Counted from the stretch's first letter, positions 27,892 to 36,867 are shown. The stretch: DNA of 64,000 nucleotides from Nocardiopsis ansamitocini (GCF_030268225.1 NZ_BSQG01000001.1:1396106-1460105); one strand, 5' to 3'. Numbers and translations are program-made. Notes: generated by a model not told the origin, from the sequence alone.

Positions 27892-29508
27892 CTACAGCAG
27901 CGGTGACTGCTGCGCGACTCCCGGCTCGCCGTGGGGGACGGTGAACCTGGTCAGGGTGGACACGGGGGCGTTCTCCTTGCTCACGTAGGGCAGCACCCGG
28001 TAGTCGGCGTGCAGGCCCTCTTTGTCGAGGTCGAAACGCAGGTAGCCGCGTTGGGCGTTGTAGAGCCGGATGTGCTCGTTGCTCAACCAGTTGGCGGCGA
28101 GCGTGTCGGTGGCCGCGCCGTCGGTGCCCGAGGAGATCGAGGTGCAGGCGAGTTCGACCCCGATCACCGATGCGTCGGGGTCGTCGTAGTCGGTCCTCAG
28201 CTCGGCCACGGTGCTGCGATGCAGATCGCCGGTGAGCACCGCGAAGTTGGGCGGTTGGGCGTCGAGCACTGCCGCGACCAGCCGGTCGCGCGAGGCGGTG
28301 AATCCGTCCCAGCGGTCGTAGAAGTAGAGGTGGTCGTCCGCTCCGCCCATGTCGAGCTGGGCCATCAGCACCTGGTTGGCGAGAATGTTCCAGTTCGCCC
28401 GTGAGGAGTGCAGGGCTTCGGTCAGCCACTGCTCCTGGGCCGCTCCCAGGATGGAACGGTCGGGATTGTGCCGTTCCTGCGCGACGCCGGAGGCATTGGT
28501 GTCGGGGTAGGTGTTGCGGTACTGGCGGGTGTCCAGGGCGTGGATGTCGGCGAGCCGACCGAAACTCACGGTGCGGTAGAGCCGCGCGGAGGGTCCGTTG
28601 GGGGTGTTGACCGAGCGCAGCGGGAGGTTTTCGTAGAACGCCTGGTAGGCGGCTGCGCGTTGGGTGAGGAACTCTTTCTCCGTGATCTTGTACTGGCTGA
28701 CTCCACCGGCGTAGTTGTTCTCGACCTCGTGGTCGTCCCAGGTGACGATCCAGGCCGCCGCCGCGTGTGCGGCCTGGAGGTCGGGATCGGTCTTGGTGAG
28801 GGAGTAGCGCAGCCGGTATTGGGCGAGGGTGCGGACCTTGACTGCGTGCTCGCTGCCCAGTGCGACCGGGCGCTTGAGGTTGGCACCGGCGCGGATCGCG
28901 TATTCGTAGACGTAGTCGCCGAGGAAGAAGATCGCGTCCAGTTCGTCGGCGACCATGTGACGATAGGCCGTGTAATAGCCCTCGTACCAGGCCTGGCAGG
29001 AGGCCGAGGCGAAGGCGAGTTTCTGGGGCGCGATGGCGGCTGCGGGCGCGGTCCGGGTGCGCCCCGCCCGGCTTACGTGTTTGCCCACCCGGAACCGGTA
29101 GTGGTAGACGCGCCCGGGTTCGAGTCCCTTGACCTCGGGGTGGACGGAATGGCCTAGTTCTGGGGTCGCGACGGCCGTGCCGCGGCGCACGATCGTGCTG
29201 AACCGCTCGTCGGTGGCCACCTCGTAGGAGACCGCGAAGTCTCGCTCGGGCATTCCTCCGCGGCCCTCGGGGTCCAGCGGGGTGGGCGCGAGCCGGGTCC
29301 ACAACACCACTCCGTCGGGAAGCGGGTCCCCTGACGCGACCCCGAGGGTGAAGGGGTCGGCGGGCAGGCTCTCGGCCGCGGACACGGGGGCGGGGCAGGC
29401 TCCGATTCCCAGGAGAAAAGCGGCTGAACTGACTCCGGTCAACTGGAGGAAAGTGCGGCGGCTGGCTGATTCCGCGAGGGGAGAGGAAGCAGTTCCCCGA
29501 TAGGACAT
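27892..29508 (-). CDS. phoD: PhoD-type alkaline phosphatase (Tat-exported)
   Basis: The 538-residue protein has a twin-arginine signal, SRRTFLQLTG (residues 16-25), with an Ala-rich cleavage region. Next is the N-terminal PhoD beta domain (FTLGVASGDPLPDGVVLWTRL). The calcium/iron catalytic domain follows, with FASASCQAWYEGYYTAYRHM, FFLGDYVYEY, VTWDDHEVENNYAG and a GDLHRS block. PhoD hydrolyses phosphodiesters and phosphomonoesters outside the cell and is normally induced by phosphate starvation. Tat export is consistent with cofactor loading in the cytoplasm. No clear PHO box (tandem GTTCACC-like repeats) was seen upstream. It lies upstream of the secreted nuclease gene on the same strand, but a terminator separates them. 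Confidence 0.95.
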   Translation of the reverse strand: MSYRGTASSPLAESASRRTFLQLTGVSSAAFLLGIGACPAPVSAAESLPADPFTLGVASGDPLPDGVVLWTRLAPTPLDPEGRGGMPERDFAVSYEVATDERFSTIVRRGTAVATPELGHSVHPEVKGLEPGRVYHYRFRVGKHVSRAGRTRTAPAAAIAPQKLAFASASCQAWYEGYYTAYRHMVADELDAIFFLGDYVYEYAIRAGANLKRPVALGSEHAVKVRTLAQYRLRYSLTKTDPDLQAAHAAAAWIVTWDDHEVENNYAGGVSQYKITEKEFLTQRAAAYQAFYENLPLRSVNTPNGPSARLYRTVSFGRLADIHALDTRQYRNTYPDTNASGVAQERHNPDRSILGAAQEQWLTEALHSSRANWNILANQVLMAQLDMGGADDHLYFYDRWDGFTASRDRLVAAVLDAQPPNFAVLTGDLHRSTVAELRTDYDDPDASVIGVELACTSISSGTDGAATDTLAANWLSNEHIRLYNAQRGYLRFDLDKEGLHADYRVLPYVSKENAPVSTLTRFTVPHGEPGVAQQSPLL

Positions 29509-29704
29509 GGGCTGCCTCCAGAGGCCGCGAAGAGGAATTCAAATCCACTATGCGACCGAAAGGCTACTCAAAGTAAGGAGGCGCGCGGCGGGGAACACGA
29601 TCAATAACGCGTCAATTTCCCTACCGCAACCGCTTACCGGTGTTCCGGTCCGCCGGACAACGGATCAGAACACCGGCGCGCGAGGTTCACTCCCCCTGGA
29701 ACCG

Positions 29705-29917
29705 CTAGAGGCGGTACCAGCTCCAGCCCGGCGTGTCACCCTGCAGTCCGCTGACGTCGAGGACCCAACTGGCGATATCGGTCGAGGTCCCGGCGACGCT
29801 GTACCAGCTCCAGCCGGCCTTGAGCTCAGTGCCGACCGTGTCGGCCGACGCCGCACCGGCTGCTCCGAATACAGTCGCAGCCGAGATGGCAGCTACTGCG
29901 CAGATCTTCTTGAGCAC
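29705..29917 (-). CDS. Small secreted peptide with GWSWY repeats
   Basis: The 70-residue protein starts at GTG 29917, with GAAGGG six bases upstream; an ATG at 29935 would add six residues. It has a signal peptide ending at AGAASA and a mature part of about 45 residues. The mature part contains two copies of the pentapeptide GWSWY, one near its start and one three residues from the C terminus. There is no Cys. The protein belongs to no family I recognise. It is monocistronic, in an AT-richer setting than its neighbours. A secreted signal, surface peptide or fragment of a larger aromatic-repeat family is possible; none is supported directly. Confidence 0.65.
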   Translation of the reverse strand: MLKKICAVAAISAATVFGAAGAASADTVGTELKAGWSWYSVAGTSTDIASWVLDVSGLQGDTPGWSWYRL

Positions 29918-30298
29918 AACGCACCCTTCGGTCATAACGCGAGTCCGTCCCCGCGTCACAAGATGACGTATCAGTCACGGAGCGCACAATACCCACATAG
30001 CCCCATTTACAACAATTGACATCATATTGAGATATGTAACTGAAGGGATCCATATCGCAAATTGCTGCCCCTGCTTCCGCCTCTGTGCCATGCGTGACCT
30101 GGATCGTTCAATGGTGCACTCACAGAACTGGACGAGTTCGCGAAGGGAGCCCGGATCGGTCCCGACGACCGTCGACGACCGGAGGCGGTCCTACCCGAAC
30201 CGCGTGGTGGACAGCAGTCCGGACCAGCACCGGCACGGGGAGCGCCTCGGGGACTCACCCTCCCGAGGACGAAGGGCATTCGGGGAGGGCGGCAGAAC
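29918..30298. other. Intergenic region with possible promoter
   Basis: The stretch 29960-30060 is AT-rich for this chromosome. On the minus strand TTGTTG and TATTGT separated by 18 bases, near 30015-29986, could drive the small secreted peptide gene. The rest (30060-30298) shows no coding frame or RNA gene that I can recognise. Confidence 0.35.
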
Positions 30299-30338
30299 GG
30301 ATAAGGCCCGGTTCACCTAAGCGAACCGGGCCTTATCC
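30299..30338 (-). terminator. Terminator after tRNA-Ala
   Basis: A perfect 16-bp stem (30299-30314 with 30323-30338) has an eight-base loop. It lies just beyond the 3' end of the tRNA on the minus strand. Confidence 0.75.
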
Positions 30339-30347
30339 ATCTGACTG

Positions 30348-30421
30348 TGGAGCTATGGGGATTTGAACCCCAGACCCCCTCGATGCGAACGAGGTGCGCT
30401 ACCGGACTGCGCTATAGCCCC
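30348..30421 (-). tRNA. tRNA-Ala (anticodon CGC)
   Basis: The minus strand reads GGGGCTATAGCGCAG at the 5' end and folds into a full cloverleaf. The anticodon stem CCTCG/CGAGG encloses TTCGCAT, giving anticodon CGC. The T arm contains GGTTCAAAT. The acceptor stem has the G3-U70 pair that identifies tRNA-Ala. CCA is not encoded after the discriminator A. Confidence 0.96.
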
Positions 30422-30688
30422 TGGCCGGACACTTGAACAATATCAGCTGCGCGACGCTACTTCGAATCGGCCACAGCGGTATCGCGCCGGTGTTCGGCGG
30501 CGGGGCTGCGCCCGCCTTCGCGCGCCCGCCTCTCACGCGAACGGCGGGCAGGGCGGGGCGTCGGCCTCCCCGCCCGCCCTGCCCTCGCCAACTCGAAGAA
30601 AAAAGGGGGGTACCGTCGGGATCGAACGGCCACCCTGCACCGATGGCGGACGTCCGGGCTCCGCGGCAAGGACCGGTCCGCGCACCGG

Positions 30689-31417
30689 TCAGTCCCCGGC
30701 CGCTCTCAGGTGCGCGTCGGCGTACTGGTCGTAGACCTGGTTGCGGCGGCTTGCCAACTCGATGATCTCGGCTTCTCTCGCCGCCTCCGCCTCGGCCGCC
30801 ATGCGGCCCGCCGCCTCCCTGCGCCGACGGCGAACCATCTCGACGGCCCGCCGCTCGGCGTCGACTTTGGCGGCTTCGCGCAATAGGGCGAGGTGGCCGA
30901 AAAGGAGCATGACGGGCGGCAGCAGAACCCACCAGGGCCCCAACCCCAAGGCCACTGCGACCACGGTGGCGACCAGGAGCAGGGTGAGTCCACTGGTGCG
31001 GCGCCGGCGGCGTGCGATGACCCGGGCACGGCTCAGACGGGGCACGGGCCCGGCGTGCACGGCCGGCGGGGCGTCGTCCTCGTCCTCGCCGTCTTCATCG
31101 TCGAGAGCGGCACCGTGGTCGGCGGCAGAGCCGTCGCGCGCGGCGGGTACCGCGTCCTGTCTGCGAGGGAGTTCGGGCTCGGCCGCGGACTCGTCCACCG
31201 GTTCGTGGTCGGCCAGATGGACTGTGTCGTCGACGTCACCGACCTCGTCGGGGTCGTCCTCGTCGACGAGGCTGACGTCGTCGACGTCGTCGCCCTTGGC
31301 GCTGTTGCGTCGGAAGCGGCCCGCGGAGGGGTCGGCGGCATCGCGGCGCAGCAGCATCGGGACGAGGACCAGGATCCACACGACCACGATGGCCAAATAC
31401 AGAGGAGAGCTACCCAT
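30689..31417 (-). CDS. sepX: Divisome protein SepX/GlpR
   Basis: The 242-residue protein has an N-terminal membrane helix (SSPLYLAIVVVWILVLVPMLL, about residues 3-23). A long acidic Asp/Glu-rich cytoplasmic region follows, then two more hydrophobic segments after the RVIARRRRRTSG block, and a C-terminal helical tail. This matches SepX of Streptomyces and GlpR of Corynebacterium, the membrane receptor of the gephyrin-like protein Glp in the division machinery. Its presence two to four genes from glp in the same direction supports the call. AAGGAGG precedes the ATG by six bases. Confidence 0.85.
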   Translation of the reverse strand: MGSSPLYLAIVVVWILVLVPMLLRRDAADPSAGRFRRNSAKGDDVDDVSLVDEDDPDEVGDVDDTVHLADHEPVDESAAEPELPRRQDAVPAARDGSAADHGAALDDEDGEDEDDAPPAVHAGPVPRLSRARVIARRRRRTSGLTLLLVATVVAVALGLGPWWVLLPPVMLLFGHLALLREAAKVDAERRAVEMVRRRRREAAGRMAAEAEAAREAEIIELASRRNQVYDQYADAHLRAAGD

Positions 31418-31910
31418 CACCCCTCCTTGCGCCGCCGACCACTGAATGTTCGCGGACACCTCCGCGATACGATCTCCCGCCCCGGAACCATGAGCACGAT
31501 CACCCGAAGGGTGATCTGTCCGGAAGCTACGGTTCGATACTCGAAGTCCGAGTCGTCCCGCTTGTCATCCTGCTTCCCCCATGTGTCGCATGTACGCGTT
31601 CGTATCGTTGATGCGCCTACGTTCCGCACCGTACGACCCGGTGTCACTGAATGCGCAGTATTAGGGTCGGAGTGTCGCGAGATCCGTCCCCGTCCTTTTC
31701 CTCGACCAGGTCCTCCATTGGGGAAACAGTGGCCAAACCGACATAAACACAAAGTAGTGACAATAAAGCGGAGGGTAATAAAGCATTCTCGTTCAAGACC
31801 GGCGCACCATGCGGTCCTGGCGATTATCTCGCGAACAACACCATGGTGGCACCTCTTCGGCAACGCGAGGGCCTTCCCGGTTCCAGTCCGCGCGGCCGTT
31901 CCCGCCCCGG
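31418..31910. other. Long intergenic region rimJ-sepX
   Basis: About 490 bases without a gene. An 8-bp hairpin GATCACCC-GAA-GGGTGATC is at 31498-31516. The stretch 31735-31800 is AT-rich and could hold the sepX promoter, but no clear hexamers are assigned. Confidence 0.4.
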
Positions 31911-32603
31911 TCAGGTGAGTTCGGGCCTCGACCCGGTCGCACCCGGCGCAGTGCCCCTGGCGCCGCCTCCGGGCAGCTGCGTCCCGTCCTCCCCCGCTGC
32001 GCGCACCGCGCGCCACTGCGCAAGCAAGCCATAAGGAACGTCCTCGACCGTCAGCGCGAAGCACAGGTGGTCCCGCCAGGCCCCGTCGATGTGCAGCTGG
32101 CGCTTGCGCAGCCCCTCTTCGCGAAACCCGAGTTTCTCCACCACTCTGCGGCTCTTGTGGTTCTCCGGGCGGATGTTGGCCTCGACCCGGTGCAGCCCCA
32201 CGGTGAAGAAGCAGTGGTCGACGGCCAGCGCGACCGCCGTGGGGGTGACGCCGAGGCCGGCGCAGGCGCTGTCGATCCAGTACCCGACCTGGGCCGAGCG
32301 GGCCGACCCCCACACGATCGCGCCTACGGTGAGCTGCCCCGCGAAACGCCCCTCGTAGGTGATCACCCACGGCAGGGCCACTCCCTGACGGGCTTCCCGG
32401 CGGATGGCCTGGGCCATGGCCAGGTACGGCGTGAGGCCGACGTTCTGCAACGGCATCTCCGGATGTGTCGGCTCCCACGGGCGCAACCACTCGGCGTTGC
32501 GGGCCCTGGAGTCGCGCAATGCCGCAGCATCACGCAGCCGTAGCGGCCGCAGCCCGACACGCCCCTCTGAGAGCGACACCGGCCAGCCACGCATCCGATT
32601 CAC
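31911..32603 (-). CDS. GNAT acetyltransferase, RimJ-like
   Basis: The 230-residue protein has the RimJ/RimL GNAT fold. Features are LRPLRLRDAAALRDSRARN at the N terminus, the beta strand pair TYEGRFAGQLTVG, the acetyl-CoA loop region DSACAGLGVTPTAVALAVDHCF, and ENHKSRRVVEKLGFREEGLRKRQLHIDG. RimJ acetylates the N terminus of ribosomal protein S5; actinobacterial homologues at this locus are annotated the same way, but the substrate is unproven. A Gly/Ala-rich tail of about 25 residues follows the domain. It lies in the conserved order galU, glp, moaC, moaB, rimJ, sepX. Confidence 0.85.
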   Translation of the reverse strand: MNRMRGWPVSLSEGRVGLRPLRLRDAAALRDSRARNAEWLRPWEPTHPEMPLQNVGLTPYLAMAQAIRREARQGVALPWVITYEGRFAGQLTVGAIVWGSARSAQVGYWIDSACAGLGVTPTAVALAVDHCFFTVGLHRVEANIRPENHKSRRVVEKLGFREEGLRKRQLHIDGAWRDHLCFALTVEDVPYGLLAQWRAVRAAGEDGTQLPGGGARGTAPGATGSRPELT

Positions 32604-32679
32604 CGCTTTCCCTTCGCCACACCGTTGCCCCTCATCATCCTCCGATCACGGACGATCTTGAAGGCGGAGCGCGAAAATC

Positions 32680-33201
32680 TCAGGCCGAGGGCGAACCGGT
32701 GTGGTCCCCACCACGGATCTGGTCGATCGCATGGCGCAGAACCGGCTCCAGCACCGCCATCCCGTCACGGACCCCGCCGGAGGAACCCGGCAAATTGACG
32801 ACGAGCATGCGTCCGGCCTCCCCCCGGGCGACCCCGGCCAAACCACGGGAGAGCACCGCGGTGGGGACCCCCTTGTCGCGGCCTGCCGTGCGCAGCGCCT
32901 CGGCCAGGCCCGGAATCTCGTATTCCAACAGCGGGCGGGTCACATCCGGGGTCGCGTCAGTGGGGGTGAGCCCGGTGCCACCGGTGGTGACCGCCGCGTC
33001 GTACCCCTCGGCCAGGGCGCGGCGCAGCGCGCCGGCCACCGGGGCGCCGTCGGGCACGACCCACGGTCCGCCGACGGTGAAACCCGCGACCGCGAGCAGA
33101 TCGGCCAGCAACCGGCCCGACCTGTCCTCGTACACCCCTGCCGCCGCCCGGTTGGAGGCCGTGATGACGGCGACCCGGTGGCCGTGTCCGTGCCCGCTCA
33201 T
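32680..33201 (-). CDS. moaB: Molybdopterin adenylyltransferase family (MoaB/MogA)
   Basis: The 173-residue protein has the MogA/MoaB fold with VAVITASNRAAAGVYEDRSGRLL, then TTGGTGLTPTDATPDVTRPLL and the LPGSSGGVRDGM block. These motifs bind molybdopterin and support its adenylation. The ATG at 33201 overlaps the moaC stop as ATGA, so the two are translationally coupled. With moaC and the MoeA-like Glp next door, a molybdenum-cofactor unit is suggested. In actinobacteria this group may instead serve Glp's division role. Confidence 0.92.
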   Translation of the reverse strand: MSGHGHGHRVAVITASNRAAAGVYEDRSGRLLADLLAVAGFTVGGPWVVPDGAPVAGALRRALAEGYDAAVTTGGTGLTPTDATPDVTRPLLEYEIPGLAEALRTAGRDKGVPTAVLSRGLAGVARGEAGRMLVVNLPGSSGGVRDGMAVLEPVLRHAIDQIRGGDHTGSPSA

Positions 33202-33686
33202 GCCGACCGACGCCAGTGACCGGTCTTTCCGCCGGTCTTCTCCTCGACCCGGACATCGGTGACGACCGCCTCGGGATCGATGGCCTTGACCATGTCCACG
33301 AGCCCGAGCGCCGCTGTCATCACGCTGGTCAGCGCCTCCATCTCGACTCCGGTGCGGTCGGCGGTACGCACCGTGGCGCTGATGTGCACGGCGTCGTCGG
33401 CGACGTCCAACCCGACGTCCACGCCGTGCACAGCGATCGGGTGGCACAGCGGTACGAGGTCGGGGGTCCGCTTGGCCCCCTGGATTCCGGCCAGGCGGGC
33501 CACCGCGAGCGCATCGCCCTTGGGCACCCGCCCACCGCGCAGCGCCGCCACGGCTTCCGCCGAGAGCAGGACACGGCCGGTCGCGGTCGCGGTCCGGGCC
33601 GTGACCTCCTTGGCCGACACGTCGACCATGCGCGCGGCGCCGGAGGCGTCCAGATGGGTGAAACCGCTGGGATGGGGGTTGGACAT
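33198..33686 (-). CDS. moaC: Cyclic pyranopterin monophosphate synthase
   Basis: The 162-residue enzyme converts 3',8-cyclo-GTP to cyclic pyranopterin monophosphate, the second step of molybdenum-cofactor synthesis. The signature KRTPDLVPLCHPI (about 73-85), the GVEMEALTSVMTAALGLVDMVKA block and the catalytic Lys pair (KAIDP, EEKTGGKTGHW) are all present. The start is at ATG 33686. The stop overlaps moaB by four bases. The glp stop is 44 bases upstream of the start, so glp, moaC and moaB are one operon. Confidence 0.96.
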   Translation of the reverse strand: MSNPHPSGFTHLDASGAARMVDVSAKEVTARTATATGRVLLSAEAVAALRGGRVPKGDALAVARLAGIQGAKRTPDLVPLCHPIAVHGVDVGLDVADDAVHISATVRTADRTGVEMEALTSVMTAALGLVDMVKAIDPEAVVTDVRVEEKTGGKTGHWRRSA

Positions 33687-33730
33687 GGGTACGCGCTTTC
33701 TCGAATCGGGTCGCTGGGAGTTTGGGTGCG

Positions 33731-34960
33731 CTACCGGGACGGGAGTTTGATTACCTCGACGACCGAGCCCTCCGGCAGCCGCGTGACGGACTCGGGGACG
33801 ACCACGAGTGCGTTGGTCTCGGCCAGCGCGGAGAGCTGGTGCGAGCTCTGCCGGGAGGCGGGCGCTGCCGTGTAGGCGGTGGCCGCGCCGGGTTCGTCGT
33901 AGTCCAGCACCGCACGCAGATAGGAACGGCGTCCCTCCGGGGAGGTGACCGGCTCCAACAACCGGGCGCTCACCGAGGGCAGTGGTTCCTCGGGCAGGCC
34001 GCGCATCTTGTGCAGCGCGGGCAGCACGAAAAGATGGAAGGACACGTAGGCGCTGACCGGGTTGCCGGGGAGGGTGATGATGGGGGTGTTGGAGTCCCCC
34101 ACCGTTCCGAAGCCCTGGGGCATCCCCGGCTGCACGGCGACCTTCTCGAAGCGGACGGTACCGAGGCGGGCGAGCACCTCCTTGACCACGTCGTAGGCGC
34201 CCATGCTGACGCCCCCGGTGGTGACGATGATGTCGGCCTGGGAGAGCACGTCGTCGAGGGTGTCCAGTACCGCGGCGGGCTCGTCGCCGATGAATCCCTG
34301 GCGATAGCCTGCGCAGCCCGCCTCGATGGCCGCGGCGGTCAGCATGAAGCTGTTGGACTCCCAGATCTGGCCCGGGCCGAGGGGTCGTCCGGGTTCGACC
34401 AGCTCCTCGCCGGTGGACAGTACGACCACGCGGGGGCGCGGATAGACCAGCGCGGAGCGGCGGCCGACAGCGGAGAGGACCGCCATCTCGGCCGAACCGA
34501 TCCGCGCACCGGCTGTGAGGACCGCGGTCCCCGCCTCGACGTCACTGCCCGCCCTGCGGATCGCGTTGCCCCGGCGGGGGGCTTGGTGGATGGCGACGTT
34601 GGCCACGCCGCCGTCGGTCCATTCCACCGGGACCACCGTGTCGGCACCCACCGGCATGGGCGCGCCGGTCATGATGCGCGCGGCCCTCCCCGGAGGGATG
34701 GCGGTGGCCCCCGGATCGCCGGCCGGGATGTCGGCCACCACGGTGAGACGCACGGGCTTCTGGGGCGACGCGTCGGCGACGTCCTGGGCCCGCACGGCGT
34801 AACCGTCCATGGACGAGTTGTCGAACTGGGGCAGCGAGACCGTGGCAAAGACCGTCTCCGCGAGCACCGAACCGTGTGCGCGCAGCAGGTCCAGCTCGAT
34901 CGGCTCGGGCGCGGCCACCAGTTTCACGATGTCGCTGACGTGCTGTTCGACGCTTTTCAT
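33731..34960 (-). CDS. glp: Gephyrin-like MoeA family protein Glp
   Basis: The 409-residue protein has the full MoeA layout. It has FDNSSMDGYAVRAQD (about 46-60), the IMTGAPMPVGADTVVPVEW block, a molybdopterin domain with VLSTGEELVEPGRPL, TTGGVSMGAYDVVKEVL, and a C-terminal beta domain. MoeA inserts molybdate into the cofactor. The actinobacterial paralogue in the galU-moaC neighbourhood, Glp, also binds FtsZ and the membrane receptor GlpR/SepX to organise division. Because sepX is in the same block, Glp is the better name; catalytic residues appear intact, so both roles remain possible. Confidence 0.88.
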   Translation of the reverse strand: MKSVEQHVSDIVKLVAAPEPIELDLLRAHGSVLAETVFATVSLPQFDNSSMDGYAVRAQDVADASPQKPVRLTVVADIPAGDPGATAIPPGRAARIMTGAPMPVGADTVVPVEWTDGGVANVAIHQAPRRGNAIRRAGSDVEAGTAVLTAGARIGSAEMAVLSAVGRRSALVYPRPRVVVLSTGEELVEPGRPLGPGQIWESNSFMLTAAAIEAGCAGYRQGFIGDEPAAVLDTLDDVLSQADIIVTTGGVSMGAYDVVKEVLARLGTVRFEKVAVQPGMPQGFGTVGDSNTPIITLPGNPVSAYVSFHLFVLPALHKMRGLPEEPLPSVSARLLEPVTSPEGRRSYLRAVLDYDEPGAATAYTAAPASRQSSHQLSALAETNALVVVPESVTRLPEGSVVEVIKLPSR

Positions 34961-35000
34961 CCACTCCCCTGCCGTTGGTCCCCGTGGCCCGCACGCCGGA

Positions 35001-35927
35001 CTACGCGGGGCCGAGATCGCGTTCCGCCACGAAACTGCGAAGCCAGGGAAGGAACTCCTCGGCCAGATCGGGGCGGTCACATGCGAATTCCACCACAGTG
35101 CGAAGGTAATCGATCTTGTTTCCGGTGTCGTAGCGCTGACCGCGGAACAGCACGCCGTGCACGGGGCCACCGTTGTCGGGCCCGCGCTGGGCGAGTTCGC
35201 GCAGGGCGTCGGTCAGCTGGATCTCCCCGCCGCGCCCGGGCGGGGTCGTGCCCAGGACGTCGAAGACGGCAGGATCGCAGATGTAGCGGCCGATGACGGC
35301 CCAGCGGCTGGGGGCCTGGTCGGCCGGGGGCTTCTCGACGAGGTCGGTGACCGTGACGACATCGTGGTCCGCGGTGGGGCTGATCGCGGCGCAGCCGTAG
35401 AGCGAGACCTGTTCGGGCTCGACCTCCATCAGCGCGATCACGCTGCCGCCGTAGGTCTCGCGCACATCGATCATGCGTTTGAGCAGGGCGTCACGGGTTC
35501 CGATGAGGTCGTCGCCCAGGAGCACCGCGAAGGGCTCGTTTCCCACGTGCGCGGCGGCACAGAGCACTGCGTGTCCGAGGCCGCGCGGTTCGCCCTGGCG
35601 TACGTAGTGCACCTGGGCGAGGTCGCTGGACTCGCGCACGGCGTTGAGGCGCTCGGTGTCGTTCTTGACCCTCAGCGCCTCTTCCAGCTCGTAGGCGCGG
35701 TCGAAATGGTCCTCGATGGAGCGTTTGCTGCGGCCGGTGATCATCAGTACGTCGTCGAGTCCGGCCGCGACGGCCTCTTCGACGACGTACTGGATCGCCG
35801 GCTTGTCGACGATCGGCAGCATCTCCTTGGGGGTGGCCTTGGTCGCAGGCAGGAAGCGGGTGCCCAGGCCAGCGGCCGGTACGACCGCCTTCGTGACGGC
35901 CGTAGCGGGGTGGTGTGTGTCAGCCAT
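35001..35927 (-). CDS. galU: UTP-glucose-1-phosphate uridylyltransferase
   Basis: The 308-residue nucleotidyltransferase makes UDP-glucose from UTP and glucose-1-phosphate for cell-wall and glycan synthesis. The N terminus has VVPAAGLGTRFLPATKATPKE (GxGTRF plus the Lys of ATPKEML). DKPAIQYVVEEA, VLLGDDLI (metal-binding Asp pair) and TDLVEKPP with the sugar-phosphate Lys follow. The length is standard. It is divergent from the folate cyclo-ligase and probably begins the transcript that continues into glp, 40 bases downstream. Confidence 0.96.
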   Translation of the reverse strand: MADTHHPATAVTKAVVPAAGLGTRFLPATKATPKEMLPIVDKPAIQYVVEEAVAAGLDDVLMITGRSKRSIEDHFDRAYELEEALRVKNDTERLNAVRESSDLAQVHYVRQGEPRGLGHAVLCAAAHVGNEPFAVLLGDDLIGTRDALLKRMIDVRETYGGSVIALMEVEPEQVSLYGCAAISPTADHDVVTVTDLVEKPPADQAPSRWAVIGRYICDPAVFDVLGTTPPGRGGEIQLTDALRELAQRGPDNGGPVHGVLFRGQRYDTGNKIDYLRTVVEFACDRPDLAEEFLPWLRSFVAERDLGPA

Positions 35928-36090
35928 GTCGGAACCCTAGGGCACGACCGTGTCGCAAATGTGTCGAGGACAAATGCTGACCTGCTCTTCTCCGCTTTTT
36001 CCCGGACACGCAGACTTACCGACGGTCTGCGTTCACCCGTCCGGGTGGGCTCCTGGCGACGGATCGCGGTGGCTGGGAGACTTTTGTGCC

Positions 36091-36675
36091 ATGAACGACG
36101 GGGAAGAGAGCAAGCGGGAGCTGCGCGGACGCCTGTTGAAGGCGCGTCGTGCACTGGGGGAAGCGGCTCGGGGGGCAGCGGGGCCCTCTGTACGGGACGC
36201 CCTGCTGCCGCGGTTCACCGCCGGCGAGACGGTCGCGGCGTACTACTCGGTGGGCACCGAACCCGACACGCATCCGCTCGTCGCACGACTGCGGTTGCAC
36301 GGGGTCCGGGTCCTGCTGCCGCTGTTCCTGGCCGACGGCGAGCTGGACTGGGCCGAGTACACGGGCGTCGGATCACTTGCGCCGGCCGGGCACGGGCTGC
36401 TGGAGCCGACCGGGCCCCGCTTGGGGATGGACGCGGTGCGCGACGTGGCCGCGGTGCTCTGCCCAGCGCTCGCGGTGGACCGGGCGGGCTTTCGGCTCGG
36501 GCGGGGAGCGGGGTGCTACGACCGGGCCCTGGGCCGGGTGGGGCCGCGGACGCCGACCCTGGCGGTGGTCTACGACAGCGAAGTCCTCGACACGGTGCCC
36601 ACAGAGGACCACGACCGACCGGTGGGGGGCGTGGTGACGCCGGGCGGCGGTGTCCGGCTGTTTCGGGACGGTTGA
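36091..36675 (+). CDS. 5-formyltetrahydrofolate cyclo-ligase
   Basis: The 194-residue enzyme uses ATP to turn 5-formyl-THF into 5,10-methenyl-THF. The N-terminal basic helix SKRELRGRLLKARRAL is followed by VAAYYSVGTEPDTHPL, the LLPLFL strand, a VLCPALAVDRAGFRLGRGAGCYDRAL block (substrate and Mg-ATP binding) and a final VPTEDHDRPVGGVVTPGG. The gene is divergent from galU, a neighbour arrangement common in actinobacteria. ATG 36091 is in good position at the start of the conserved helix; no strong SD is seen. Confidence 0.94.
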   Translation: MNDGEESKRELRGRLLKARRALGEAARGAAGPSVRDALLPRFTAGETVAAYYSVGTEPDTHPLVARLRLHGVRVLLPLFLADGELDWAEYTGVGSLAPAGHGLLEPTGPRLGMDAVRDVAAVLCPALAVDRAGFRLGRGAGCYDRALGRVGPRTPTLAVVYDSEVLDTVPTEDHDRPVGGVVTPGGGVRLFRDG

Positions 36676-36867
36676 GGCCATCGCACGGGGTCGGCCGGGA
36701 GCGGGTTCCTTGTGGTGCGGCACCGTTGCCGGGCCTGCGCGGCGCGGTGGAACAGGACGGGACCGTGCCGCGTTACACGGTCGGGCAGCACCCCGATGTC
36801 GCGATACAGCTGCCTGAGCGCGTATCATCTAGCAGTCGACCGGCGAGAGTGCCAGCAAGGAGGACCT

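Noticed and set aside
27602..29600. PHO boxes for the nuclease and phoD
   Set aside because: No tandem GTTCACC-like repeats were seen upstream of either start.
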